From Mitsuaria sp. WAJ17 (GTDB lineage: Bacteria; Pseudomonadota; Gammaproteobacteria; Burkholderiales; Burkholderiaceae_C), in contig NZ_JACJUG010000026.1 of NCBI RefSeq assembly GCF_014174515.1, forward strand, positions 1 through 64,000: a stretch of DNA of 64,000 nucleotides, given 5' to 3'. The notes below the pieces were generated by a model, which saw only the letters and a list, made by a program, of their open reading frames with translations, was not told the DNA's origin and did not search any database. The translations under genes and the position numbers were made by a program. This document shows positions 24,779 to 33,894 of the stretch, in pieces. Position 1 is the stretch's first letter; each line of letters begins with the position of its first letter.

Positions 24779-26898
24779 GTGAATCGCTGCCGCCACTGTT
24801 CGTCGCGGCGCTGGAAGCGGTTAGCACGCCCACGCTGGTACATGCAGGCGGACTCGTGCTGCATGCCAATGCCAGCATGCAGCGCTTGCTGGGCTTCGAT
24901 CTGGCGACCCTGCAGGGTATGCGCTTCGACGCCTGGGCTAGTGAGCAGACCCGGGCCGCGCTGTTCGACTATGGCCAGCGCTGCCTGCACGAGCTCGGGG
25001 AGCTGCCGTCCGTGGAGGCGGAGGCCGTCACGGCCAGCGGGGCCATTCGCTACCTGGAGCTTCATGCCCGCCAGGTGCGGTTGGACCAGCAGGTCCTGGC
25101 CGTCACCACCTGCCAGGACCTCAGCGACATGCGCCATGTGCAGAGCAGCCTGCTGGACGTGGGCCGGGTCCTGCACCAGATCATCGAGAACAGCCCCGTG
25201 GCCACCTTTGTGCTGAACGCCGAGCATCGGGTCACGCAATGGAATGCCGCGTGCACCAAGCTCACCGGCATCGAGCTGGTGGACCTGCTGATGGGCGAAA
25301 AGGAGCCCTGGCAGGCCTTCTACAAATGGCCGCGCCCCCTGCTGGCTGATCTCATCATCGACGGGACGGTGTCCGAGACGGCCCAGACGGCCGAGGGCGA
25401 GCGCTGTCAGGCCTCGCTGCTGATCCCGGGCGCCTTCGAGGCGGAGCGCTTCTTCCCGCAGATGGGCGAGCGCGGGCGATGGCTGTACCTGACCGCGGCC
25501 CCGCTGACGGACGCGCAGGGGCGGGTGGTGGGCGCCATCGAGACCCTGCAGGATGTCTCGGCGCGGCGCCAGGCCGAGGAGCAGGTGCGCCGGCATCGCC
25601 AGGAGCTGGAGGAACTGGTCGCGGAGCGGACCGCCGAGCTGCTGGGCATGCACCATGAGCTCGAAGCCTTTCTCGAGAATGCCTCGGTGGGCATCATCAC
25701 CACCACGCGCCAGCGCATCACCCGCGCCAACAAGAAGTTCGCCGAGATGTTCGAGTTCGGAAGCGAAAGCCCGCTGGACCATGAAAGCATCGAGCTTTTC
25801 ACGAGCAAGGAGTCCTACGACTCGTTGGGGGCGGTGGCCTATCCTCTGCTGTCCCGCGGCGAGTCCCTGCTGCATGAGATGGAGATGTGCACGCTGCGGG
25901 GCAATCGCATCTGGGTGCAGATGATCGCCTACGTGGCCGATCCGCTGAACACCCAGGCTGGCACCTGGTGGCTGCTGCAGGACCGCACCGAGGTGCGTCG
26001 CGTGCAGGCCGAGCTCCAGCAGAACTTTGAGCGCATGAAGGAAACCAATGCCCGGCTCGAGGAGGCGCAGAACCAGCTGCTGCAGTCCGAGAAGATGGCG
26101 TCCATCGGCCAGCTGGCGGCGGGCGTCGCGCACGAGATCAACAACCCCATCGGTTTCGTCAGCTCCAACGTCGGGACGCTGCGGCGCTATGTCGAGGGCA
26201 TGTTCAGGCTGCTCGACCACTACGAGCAGGTCGATCGCGGCCAGCTGCCACCCGAGCTGCGGCAGGCGATCGAACGGCAGCGCGTGGAGCTGGACATGGA
26301 TTTCCTCAAGGAGGACCTGCCCCAGCTGCTGGATGAGAGCGACGAGGGCCTGACCCGCGTGAAGAAGATTGTCCAGGATCTCAAGGACTTCTCGCGCGTA
26401 GACCAGTCGGACTGGCAGGATGCGGACCTGAATGCGGGCCTGGAATCCACGCTCAACGTGGTGATGAACGAGGTCAAGTACAAGGCGGAAGTCGTCAAGC
26501 ACTACCAGTCCATCCCCACGGTGCGCTGCCGCGCCGCCCAGTTGAACCAGGTCTTCATGAACCTGATCGTGAACGCCGCCCATGCCATCACGGGGCGTGG
26601 CGTCATCACCCTGTCCACGCGGCAGGAGGGCGACTGGGTGTGCGTCAGTGTGAAGGACACCGGCTCCGGCATGAGCGAGGCCACCCTGCGCCGCATCTTC
26701 GAGCCTTTTTTTACGACCAAGCCCGTGGGGCGGGGTACCGGGCTGGGCCTGTCGCTGTCCTTTTCCATCGTGAAGAAGCATGGCGGGCGGATCGAGGTGG
26801 AGTCCCGCCTGGGCGAGGGCAGCTGCTTCAGCGTGTGGATCCCCATTGCCGGCCCTGCTGATGCGGGTGAGGATGCGAGCGCGCTGCCCGGCGCCTGA
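24775..26898 (+). CDS. PAS-domain sensor histidine kinase
   Basis: A 707-residue soluble kinase that starts with GTG in a GTGA overlap with the preceding receiver gene. PAS-like domains lie at about 8-110, 130-270 and 300-410 (ENSPVATFVLNAEHRVTQWN marks the second, ENASVGIITTTRQRITRANK the third), joined by a coiled coil. The phosphoacceptor is His453 in ASIGQLAAGVAHEINNPIG; the ATPase domain has NQVFMNLIVNAAHAI, DTGSGMS, FEPFFTTKPVGRGTGLGLSL. No membrane segment, so the signal is cytoplasmic (redox, ligand or light are usual for PAS). Last gene of the operon. Confidence 0.87.
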   Translation: MSESLPPLFVAALEAVSTPTLVHAGGLVLHANASMQRLLGFDLATLQGMRFDAWASEQTRAALFDYGQRCLHELGELPSVEAEAVTASGAIRYLELHARQVRLDQQVLAVTTCQDLSDMRHVQSSLLDVGRVLHQIIENSPVATFVLNAEHRVTQWNAACTKLTGIELVDLLMGEKEPWQAFYKWPRPLLADLIIDGTVSETAQTAEGERCQASLLIPGAFEAERFFPQMGERGRWLYLTAAPLTDAQGRVVGAIETLQDVSARRQAEEQVRRHRQELEELVAERTAELLGMHHELEAFLENASVGIITTTRQRITRANKKFAEMFEFGSESPLDHESIELFTSKESYDSLGAVAYPLLSRGESLLHEMEMCTLRGNRIWVQMIAYVADPLNTQAGTWWLLQDRTEVRRVQAELQQNFERMKETNARLEEAQNQLLQSEKMASIGQLAAGVAHEINNPIGFVSSNVGTLRRYVEGMFRLLDHYEQVDRGQLPPELRQAIERQRVELDMDFLKEDLPQLLDESDEGLTRVKKIVQDLKDFSRVDQSDWQDADLNAGLESTLNVVMNEVKYKAEVVKHYQSIPTVRCRAAQLNQVFMNLIVNAAHAITGRGVITLSTRQEGDWVCVSVKDTGSGMSEATLRRIFEPFFTTKPVGRGTGLGLSLSFSIVKKHGGRIEVESRLGEGSCFSVWIPIAGPADAGEDASALPGA

Positions 26899-27098
26899 GG
26901 CCGGCCCGTGCCGCCGGCCATCGGTCCGGGGCTTGACGGCGGGGCCTGGCAGGCAGCCAATAGACACTGCAGAACGCTGAGACCGACAGGTCTTGATGCA
27001 AGCCACGAGGCGGGACTGATGTGCCCGCCCGCATGGCAGCCGGCAGGGAGCCACGCCGAGTCCTGGGACAGCCCCAGGACGAATGGAAGGGACCGCCC
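26899..27098. other. Intergenic stretch between signalling operon and chemoreceptor
   Basis: Two hundred bases after the PAS kinase. A GC-rich inverted repeat (GCCGGC...GCCGGC) lies just after the stop without a T run. GGAAGGGA before 27099 is the chemoreceptor ribosome site. No sigma-28 type promoter was seen. Confidence 0.35.
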
Positions 27099-28619
27099 AT
27101 GCTGAACACCATCACGCGCATGCTGACCGCGCTGAGCGTGTCCGCACTGCTGACCATGGCCATCCTGCTGGGCGCCTCGCTGTGGGGTGTGAGGCACAGC
27201 GAGGCCATCGCCCGCCAGACCTTCGATGCCAAGGACGTCGCCGCCGACATCCTGCCGCCGCCCCTGTACCTGATCGAGCTGCGCCTGGTGCTCTCGCAGG
27301 CCCAGGAAGGACTGCTGAGCCGCGAGCAGGCAATGGCGGAACTTGACCGCCTGCGCAAGGAGTACGACGCTCGCATCGCCTACTGGACGGCCAACCCGCC
27401 GCACGGCCTGGAGGTTCAATTGATGGGCGCCCAGCACCAGGCTGCTGGGCGCTTCTTCGACAGCGCCCAGCAGCTGCTCGCCCTGCCTCCGGACGTCGAT
27501 GCTGACCAGCGCCGGGCCGCGCTGGCCCGTGCCCATGCCCAGTACCTGGAGCACCGGGCGGGCGTGGATGCGACAGTGCAGGCGGCCAACCGTTTCGCCG
27601 AGAGTTCGGTGGCCGAGTTCGACGCCACCGGTCGGCGCCTGATCGGCAGTCAGGCCCTGCTGACTGCGATGGCCATGGTGCTGCTGCTGCTCTTCGGCCG
27701 CCACATGGGGCGACGCATCTGCGAGCCCATCCGCAGGGCCGTCAGCGTGGCTGAATCCGTGGCTCAGGGCATCCTCTCCTCGCGCATCCAGGTCGAGGGC
27801 CCGCGCGAGACAGTGCAACTGCTGCAGGCCTTGAGCCAGATGAACCAGAACCTGTCCGCCCTGGTCAGCCATGTGCGGACCAGTGCCGATGACATGGCTC
27901 AGGGCATCGGCGAGATCGCCACGGGCAATGCCGACCTCAGTCACCGGACGGAAAGCCAGGCGTCCAACCTGGAGCGTACGGCCTCCGCGCTGGAACAGCT
28001 CGGCAGCACCATGCGCGACAACGCCGTGACAGCCGGCCAGGCCGCCAGCATGGCCCGCGAAGTGCACCTCGTGGCCGAACGTGGTGGCGGCACGGTGCAG
28101 CGGGTGGTGCAGACCATGCAGGGCATCCACGGCGCCAGCGAGCGCATCGGCGAGATCATCGGCGTGATCGACAGCATCGCCTTCCAGACCAACATCCTTG
28201 CGCTCAACGCGGCCGTCGAGGCGGCGCGCGCGGGTGAGCAGGGTCGCGGCTTCGCGGTGGTGGCCAGCGAGGTGAGGGCCCTGGCCCAGCGAAGCGCCGG
28301 CGCGGCCAAGGAGATCGCCCACCTGATCCAGGACAGCATGGCGCGGGTGGAGAGCGGCAATGCCCTGGTCGGTGAGGCTGGCCAGACCATGGGCGAGCTG
28401 GTGGCCCAGATGCAGCGTCTGCGCGACCTGATTGACCGCCTGAGCCATGCCAACAGCGAGCAGTCGCAGGGCATCAGCCAGATCAACGGCGCGGTGGCGC
28501 AGCTGGACGGCATGACACAGCAGAATGCCGCGCTGGTCGAGCAGAGCGCCGCGGCGGCCGAGAGCCTGTCGCGGCAGTCGGGGCGCCTCGTCGAGTACGT
28601 GCAGCGCTTCCAGCTCTGA
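27099..28619 (+). CDS. Methyl-accepting chemotaxis protein
   Basis: A 506-residue chemoreceptor: membrane segment 1 (LSVSALLTMAILLGASLWG), a periplasmic helical domain of about 160 residues, membrane segment 2 (ALLTAMAMVLLLLFG), HAMP, then the signalling coil. The hairpin tip is intact (IGVIDSIAFQTNILALNAAV, about 355-375, followed by EAARAGEQGRGFAVVASEVR). The C-terminus lacks a NWETF-type pentapeptide. It should report to CheA/CheW at the cell pole; the ligand is unknown. The start at 27099 has GGAAGGGA upstream. It points at the next chemoreceptor gene (convergent) and immediately follows the signalling operon. Confidence 0.88.
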   Translation: MLNTITRMLTALSVSALLTMAILLGASLWGVRHSEAIARQTFDAKDVAADILPPPLYLIELRLVLSQAQEGLLSREQAMAELDRLRKEYDARIAYWTANPPHGLEVQLMGAQHQAAGRFFDSAQQLLALPPDVDADQRRAALARAHAQYLEHRAGVDATVQAANRFAESSVAEFDATGRRLIGSQALLTAMAMVLLLLFGRHMGRRICEPIRRAVSVAESVAQGILSSRIQVEGPRETVQLLQALSQMNQNLSALVSHVRTSADDMAQGIGEIATGNADLSHRTESQASNLERTASALEQLGSTMRDNAVTAGQAASMAREVHLVAERGGGTVQRVVQTMQGIHGASERIGEIIGVIDSIAFQTNILALNAAVEAARAGEQGRGFAVVASEVRALAQRSAGAAKEIAHLIQDSMARVESGNALVGEAGQTMGELVAQMQRLRDLIDRLSHANSEQSQGISQINGAVAQLDGMTQQNAALVEQSAAAAESLSRQSGRLVEYVQRFQL

Positions 28620-28636
28620 GTCAGGAAGGGGGATGA

Positions 28637-28651
28637 GGGGTCAGGTCTTGC
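28637..28651. repeat. Short recurrent motif GGGG(T)CAGGTCTTGC, copy 2
   Basis: Fifteen-base copy (GGGGTCAGGTCTTGC) in the 56-base gap between the two convergent chemoreceptors, 24 bases beyond the stop of the minus-strand one. Confidence 0.5.
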
Positions 28652-28675
28652 CTGGCCCGCCCCCTGCGCTCGGGC

Positions 28676-30229
28676 TCAGTGGCTGGTCCGGAAGGCGCTG
28701 ACCATCTCCGCCAGGCGCGAGGCCTGATGCTGCAGGCTTTCAGCAGCGGCCGTGCTTTGCTCGACCAGTGCCGCGTTCTGCTGCGTGACCTGGTCTAGCT
28801 GCGTCACGGCCGAGCCCACCTGGGCGATGCCGCGCGACTGCTCCTGGCTGGCCGTGGCAATCTCGCCGATCAGGTCGCTCACCCGCTGCACCTGAGAGAC
28901 GATGCTGCTCATGGACTGTCCGGCTTCCTCCACCAGCCGGTTGCCGTGATCGACCTGCTCGACGCTCTGGCTGATCAGGCTCTTGATCTCGCGCGCAGCC
29001 TGGGCCGAGCGCTGGGCCAGGGCCCGCACCTCGCCGGCCACGACGGCAAAGCCTCGGCCCTGCTCGCCCGCTCGGGCCGCCTCGACGGCCGCGTTGAGCG
29101 CGAGGATGTTGGTCTGGAAGGCGATGCCGTCGATCACCGAGATGATGTCGGCAATGCGGCGCGAGGAGTCGGCGATGCCCTGCATGGTGCTCACCACCTG
29201 GCCCACCAGCGCCCCCCCCTGGCCCGCCGCCGAGGAGGCCTGGCGGGCCAGGCGATCGGCCTGCGAGGCGGTCTCTGCGTTGCTGGTCACGGTGCCGGCC
29301 AGCTGCTCCATGGAGGCGGCCGTCTGCTGCAGATTGCTGGCCTGCTCCTCGGTGCGCTGGCTGAGGTCGGCGGTGCCGGTGGCGATTTCGGTGGAGCCGG
29401 TGGCAATGGTGTCGCTGCTCTCGCGCACGCGCTGCACCATGTTGGACAGGCTGGCCGACATGGTGTTGAGCGCCTCCAGCAGTTCATGGGCCTCGTCACT
29501 GCCCCGGCTGTGCACATGCTCGCGCAGGTCGCCGTCAGCCACCCTTCGCGCCAGCTGTACGGCCTGATGCAAGGGCTGGACGATGGAGCGCGTGCAGAAC
29601 AAGGCCGCCAGCAGGGTCAGCAAGGTCGCCGCGGTGGCCAGCAGCACCGACCAGAATTTGACGCGGCCCTCCAGGCGCCCGAGTTCCGCATAGCTGGTCT
29701 GGGCGGACTTGATCTGCAGGGCGATGAGCTGGTCGATGGAGGCCTTGGCCTGCACGCCCAGCGGCTGGATCTTCTGGGTGTACAGCAGCTCGGCCCCGGC
29801 GCTGTCGCCTTGCTTGAGCAGGTCGCGTGCCGCCAGCAGACCCTGCTTGACGTAGGCGCCGCGGGTCTCGGCGAAACGTTCGGCCAGCGTCTTCTCCTCG
29901 GGGTCCAGCGCGCCCTGCGTGTAGCGCTTCCAGGTCTCGGAGACCTCGGCCACATTGGCTCGCAACTGCGGGTCCAGGGCGTCGATCTTGGCGGGCTGCG
30001 GGTCCCGCAGCATCTCCATCACCAGCACCCGGTTGCGCAGCATGAGGGCGTCGATGGCACCGATCTGCTGGATGGGCAGGGTCCGCTGCTCGTAGAGCAC
30101 GCGGGCATGCTCACCCATGCGATGACTGCTTTGCCAGCCCAGCGTGCCCAGCAGCAGCATCAAGACCAGCACCACACCGAAGGCCAAGCCCAGACGCGGG
30201 CCAATCCTCAAGCTCCTGAGGCTATTCAT
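28676..30229 (-). CDS. Methyl-accepting chemotaxis protein (four-helix-bundle type)
   Basis: A 517-residue chemoreceptor. Membrane segment 1 is LGLAFGVVLVLMLLLGTLGW; the periplasmic part has the pattern of a 4HB_MCP domain (LYEQRTLPIQQIGAIDALMLRNR); membrane segment 2 is VLLATAATLLTLLAALF; HAMP and an intact signalling hairpin follow (IDGIAFQTNILALNAAVEAA). GGGAG lies nine bases before the ATG at 30229. The frame is open far upstream, but that part runs antisense-like through the icmF terminator region and is not coding. Ligand unknown. Confidence 0.88.
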   Translation of the reverse strand: MNSLRSLRIGPRLGLAFGVVLVLMLLLGTLGWQSSHRMGEHARVLYEQRTLPIQQIGAIDALMLRNRVLVMEMLRDPQPAKIDALDPQLRANVAEVSETWKRYTQGALDPEEKTLAERFAETRGAYVKQGLLAARDLLKQGDSAGAELLYTQKIQPLGVQAKASIDQLIALQIKSAQTSYAELGRLEGRVKFWSVLLATAATLLTLLAALFCTRSIVQPLHQAVQLARRVADGDLREHVHSRGSDEAHELLEALNTMSASLSNMVQRVRESSDTIATGSTEIATGTADLSQRTEEQASNLQQTAASMEQLAGTVTSNAETASQADRLARQASSAAGQGGALVGQVVSTMQGIADSSRRIADIISVIDGIAFQTNILALNAAVEAARAGEQGRGFAVVAGEVRALAQRSAQAAREIKSLISQSVEQVDHGNRLVEEAGQSMSSIVSQVQRVSDLIGEIATASQEQSRGIAQVGSAVTQLDQVTQQNAALVEQSTAAAESLQHQASRLAEMVSAFRTSH

Positions 30230-30380
30230 CTTGTTCAACTCCCTTCGCTCCCACCCGTCAAAGGATGGTCTGCGGATTGTTTTCCAGACAAGACTCAAGG
30301 TTCGAGGGCCATCGTGAGTGGGGATCTGAGAAAAATCAAGTCCAATCCGGCGACACCGGCCATGAAAGCGGGACAGCATG

Positions 30381-30404
30381 AAAAAAAGCCTCCACGCGGG
30401 AGGC
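30381..30404 (-). terminator. Rho-independent terminator of icmF
   Basis: On the minus strand: GCCTCC, loop, GGAGGC followed by seven T. It lies 38 bases beyond the icmF stop codon and is the clearest intrinsic terminator of this strand in the window. Confidence 0.85.
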
Positions 30405-30441
30405 CTCGAGGGGGGCGGAGGGGTGCCGGAGAGGGCCGGGC

Positions 30442-33400
30442 TTACATGCTGCGGCGGTACTGGCCACCCACCTCGAACAGCGCCGAGGTGATCTGGCCCA
30501 GGGAGCAGACGCGCACGGCGTCCATCAGCACCTCGAAGACGTTCTTGTTGTCGATGACGGCCTGCTGCAGGCGCTGCAGCATGGCGGGCGACTGTGCCGC
30601 ATTGCGCTCGTGGAAGGCGGCCAGGCGCGAGAGCTGGCTCTGCTTTTCCTCGTCGGTCGAGCGGGCCAGCTCGATGTGCTCGGGCACCGGGTCGCCATGC
30701 GGGTTGCGGAAGGTGTTCACGCCGATGATGGGGTATTCGCCGGTGTGCTTGAGCATCTCGTAGTGCAGCGACTCCTCCTGGATCTTGCTGCGCTGGTAGC
30801 CCGTCTCCATCGCGCCCAGCACGCCGCCGCGCTCGGCGATCTTCTCGAACTCGGCCAGCACAGCCTCTTCCACCAGCTCGGTCAGCTCCTCGATGATGAA
30901 GGCGCCCTGCGAAGGGTTCTCGTTCTTGGCCAGGCCCCATTCGCGGTTGATGATCAGCTGGATGGCCATGGCGCGGCGCACGCTCTCTTCCGTGGGCGTG
31001 GTGATGGCCTCGTCATAGGCATTGGTGTGCAGCGAGTTGCAGTTGTCGTAGATCGCGATCAGGGCCTGCAGCGTGGTGCGGATGTCGTTGAAGGCGATCT
31101 CCTGCGCGTGCAGGGAGCGGCCCGAGGTCTGGATGTGGTACTTGAGCTTCTGGCTGCGCTCGTTGGCGCCGTACTTGTCGCGCATGGCCACGGCCCAGAT
31201 GCGGCGCGCCACACGGCCCAGCACGGTGTACTCGGGGTCCATGCCGTTGCTGAAGAAGAAGCTCAGATTGGGCGCGAAGTCGTCGATGTGCATGCCGCGC
31301 GCCAGGTAGGCTTCGACGAAGGTAAAGCCGTTGGAGAGCGTCAGCGCCAGCTGCGAGATGGGGTTCGCGCCGGCCTCGGCGATGTGATAGCCGGAGATGG
31401 ACACCGAGTAGAAGTTGCGCACGTTGTGGTGCACGAAGTACTCGGCGATGTCGCCCATCACCTTCAGTGAGAACTCGGTCGAGAAGATGCAGGTGTTCTG
31501 GCCCTGGTCTTCCTTCAGGATGTCGGCCTGCACGGTGCCGCGCACATTGGCCAGCACCCAGTCCTTGATCTTGGCGGCCTCGTCGGCCGTAGGGTCGCGG
31601 CCGTTGTCGGCCTTGAACTTGGCGATCTGCTGGTCCACGGCCGTGTTCATGAACATGGCCAGGATGGACGGCGCGGGGCCGTTGATGGTCATGGACACGC
31701 TGGTCGTGGGGCTGCAGAGGTCGAAGCCGTCGTACAGCACCTTCATGTCGTCCAGCGTCGCGATGCTGACCCCGGAGTTGCCCACCTTGCCGTAGATGTC
31801 GGGGCGGGGGGCCGGGTCGGCGCCATAGAGCGTGACCGAGTCGAAGGCGGTGGACAGTCGCTTGGCAGGCATGCCCTCGGAGACCAGCTTGAAGCGGCGG
31901 TTGGTGCGGAAGGCATCGCCTTCGCCGGCAAACATGCGGGTGGGGTCTTCGCCCTCGCGCTTGAAGGCGAAGACGCCGGCGGTGTAGGGGAAGGAGCCGG
32001 GCACGTTCTCCAGCATCAGCCACTTCAGCAGCTCGCCGTGGTCCTCGTAGTGCGGCAGCACGACCTTGCGGATCTTGGTGCCGGAGAGGCTGGTGGAGAC
32101 GAGGCTGGTGCGGATCTCCTTGTCGCGGATCTTCACCACGTACTCGTCACCGGCGTAGGCCTTCTGCATGTCGGGCCACTGGGCCAGCAGCTGGCGGGCG
32201 TCGGCGTCCTGCCGGGCCTCGCGCGCGGTGGCCAGCTCGGCCAGGGCGCCGCGGGCGTTCTGCTTCTCGGGATTGGCCTCCAGCAGCATGCGGCTGGCGC
32301 CGTGCAACTGCTGGATCTCTCGGGCGAGCAGGGCTTGCTGGCGGGCGCGCTTTTTGTAGCCGCGCACGCTGTCGCTGATCTCAGCCAGGTAACGCACGCG
32401 GGCCGGCGGAACGATGGGCGTCTGGTGCGTGCTGAAACGGGTGCTGACCAGGGGCAGTCGGCCGTCGTGCAGCTGCAGGCCCAGGGCGGCCAGGCGCGGC
32501 TTGAGGGCCTGGTAGAGGGCGGTCACGCCGTCGTCGTTGAAGCGGCTGGCCATGGTGCCGAAGACGGGCATGTCCTCGGCCTTCTTGCCCCAGGCTTCCT
32601 TGTTGCGCTGGACCTGCTTGGCGACATCGCGCCAGGCATCGGCCGCGCCTTTGCGGTCGAACTTGTTGATGGCGACGAACTCGGCGAAGTCCAGCATGTC
32701 GATCTTCTCGAGCTGGCTGGCCGCACCGAACTCGGGCGTCATCACGTACATGGGGACGTCCACGTGCGGGACGATGGCGGCGTCACCCTGGCCGATGCCT
32801 GAGGTCTCGACGATGACCAGGTCGAAGCCGGCCACCTTGGCCGCGGCCACCACGTCGGGCAGGGCTTTGCTGATCTCGCTGCCGAAGTCGCGCGTGGCCA
32901 GTGAGCGCATGAACACGCGCGCGCCCTGGCTCCAGGGCGAGATGGCGTTCATGCGGATGCGGTCGCCCAGCAGCGCTCCACCGCTCTTGCGGCGCGAGGG
33001 GTCGATGGAGATGAGGGCCACGCGCAGGCGGTCGTCCTGGTCCAGGCGCAGGCGGCGGATGAGCTCGTCGGTCAGGCTGGACTTGCCGGCGCCGCCCGTG
33101 CCGGTGATGCCCAGCACAGGGGTCTTGAGGCCTGCGGCCTGCTCGCGCAGGGCCTGGACGAGGCCGGCGTCGGCCTTCTCGTTCTCCAGGGCCGTCATCA
33201 GCTGGGCCAGGGCACGCCAGGCGCCCTCGGTCTGGCCCTGGATGGTGTCGATGCTTGTGGGGGCGAAGCTGCTGAGGTCCTTGTCACAGCGCATCACCAT
33301 CTCGCCGATCATGCCCTGCAGGCCCATGCGCTGGCCGTCCTCGGGGCTGAAGATGCGCACGCCGTGGTCGGCCAGGTCGCGGATCTCTGCCGGCACGATC

Positions 33401-33732
33401 ACGCCGCCGCCACCGCCGTAGACCTGGATGTGCTCGCCGCCGCGCTCCTTCAGCAGCTGCACCATGTATTTGAAGTACTCGACATGGCCGCCCTGGTAGG
33501 AGGAGATGGCAATGCCCTGGGCGTCTTCCTGCAGCGCGGCGGTGACGACCTCGTCCACCGAGCGGTTGTGCCCCAGGTGGATCACCTCGGCGCCCATGCC
33601 CTGCAGGATGCGGCGCATGATGTTGATCGCGGCATCGTGGCCATCGAAGAGGCTGGCGGCCGTCACGAAACGCACCTTGTGGGTGGGACGGTAGTCGGCG
33701 AGGGCCTTGAATTCGGCGGACAAGTCGGTCAT
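30442..33732 (-). CDS. icmF: Fused isobutyryl-CoA mutase (B12-dependent, with G-protein chaperone)
   Basis: A 1096-residue fusion: B12-binding domain (about 15-150, with DGHDAA as the cobalt-ligand His motif), MeaB-like GTPase (P-loop GITGTGGAGKSS at about 208; NKFD base motif) and the TIM-barrel mutase (about 560-1080). It interconverts isobutyryl-CoA and butyryl-CoA through adenosylcobalamin radical chemistry; the G domain loads and protects the cofactor. Two positions separate this from methylmalonyl-CoA mutase: Phe in TAGVFAF and Gln in KEDQGQNTCIF where the latter has Tyr and Arg. AGGAG lies seven bases before the ATG at 33732. An upstream palindrome suggests LiuR-type control. Confidence 0.92.
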   Translation of the reverse strand: MTDLSAEFKALADYRPTHKVRFVTAASLFDGHDAAINIMRRILQGMGAEVIHLGHNRSVDEVVTAALQEDAQGIAISSYQGGHVEYFKYMVQLLKERGGEHIQVYGGGGGVIVPAEIRDLADHGVRIFSPEDGQRMGLQGMIGEMVMRCDKDLSSFAPTSIDTIQGQTEGAWRALAQLMTALENEKADAGLVQALREQAAGLKTPVLGITGTGGAGKSSLTDELIRRLRLDQDDRLRVALISIDPSRRKSGGALLGDRIRMNAISPWSQGARVFMRSLATRDFGSEISKALPDVVAAAKVAGFDLVIVETSGIGQGDAAIVPHVDVPMYVMTPEFGAASQLEKIDMLDFAEFVAINKFDRKGAADAWRDVAKQVQRNKEAWGKKAEDMPVFGTMASRFNDDGVTALYQALKPRLAALGLQLHDGRLPLVSTRFSTHQTPIVPPARVRYLAEISDSVRGYKKRARQQALLAREIQQLHGASRMLLEANPEKQNARGALAELATAREARQDADARQLLAQWPDMQKAYAGDEYVVKIRDKEIRTSLVSTSLSGTKIRKVVLPHYEDHGELLKWLMLENVPGSFPYTAGVFAFKREGEDPTRMFAGEGDAFRTNRRFKLVSEGMPAKRLSTAFDSVTLYGADPAPRPDIYGKVGNSGVSIATLDDMKVLYDGFDLCSPTTSVSMTINGPAPSILAMFMNTAVDQQIAKFKADNGRDPTADEAAKIKDWVLANVRGTVQADILKEDQGQNTCIFSTEFSLKVMGDIAEYFVHHNVRNFYSVSISGYHIAEAGANPISQLALTLSNGFTFVEAYLARGMHIDDFAPNLSFFFSNGMDPEYTVLGRVARRIWAVAMRDKYGANERSQKLKYHIQTSGRSLHAQEIAFNDIRTTLQALIAIYDNCNSLHTNAYDEAITTPTEESVRRAMAIQLIINREWGLAKNENPSQGAFIIEELTELVEEAVLAEFEKIAERGGVLGAMETGYQRSKIQEESLHYEMLKHTGEYPIIGVNTFRNPHGDPVPEHIELARSTDEEKQSQLSRLAAFHERNAAQSPAMLQRLQQAVIDNKNVFEVLMDAVRVCSLGQITSALFEVGGQYRRSM

Positions 33733-33813
33733 CGCGGGTCTCCTGCTGGGCCGGCCGGGGTGACGGCATGGGCCCGGTTCTATCAGCAACAAGGGCCCGA
33801 TTCTAGGTGTGAC

Positions 33814-33835
33814 TTGACGTTTACGTAAACGTCAA
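33814..33835. promoter_or_regulatory. LiuR-type palindromic operator upstream of icmF
   Basis: A perfect 22-bp palindrome whose half is TTGACGTTTAC, followed by the exact complement. It starts 82 bases before the icmF start codon. The core GTTTACGTAAAC matches the kind of site bound by MerR-family LiuR regulators of branched-chain acyl-CoA breakdown. A similar site lies at 56707-56728 beside a LiuR-like gene. Confidence 0.7.
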
Positions 33836-33894
33836 TCCTTCGCGTTCCGGCGAGTCTGGACTGGCGAGGGTGGCAAGGCGGGGATGCTGCTCGA

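Noticed and set aside
28676..30940. Upstream extension of the second chemoreceptor frame into icmF
   Set aside because: The added 237 codons overlap icmF in another frame and have no receptor features; GGGAG and the membrane segment mark the start at 30229.
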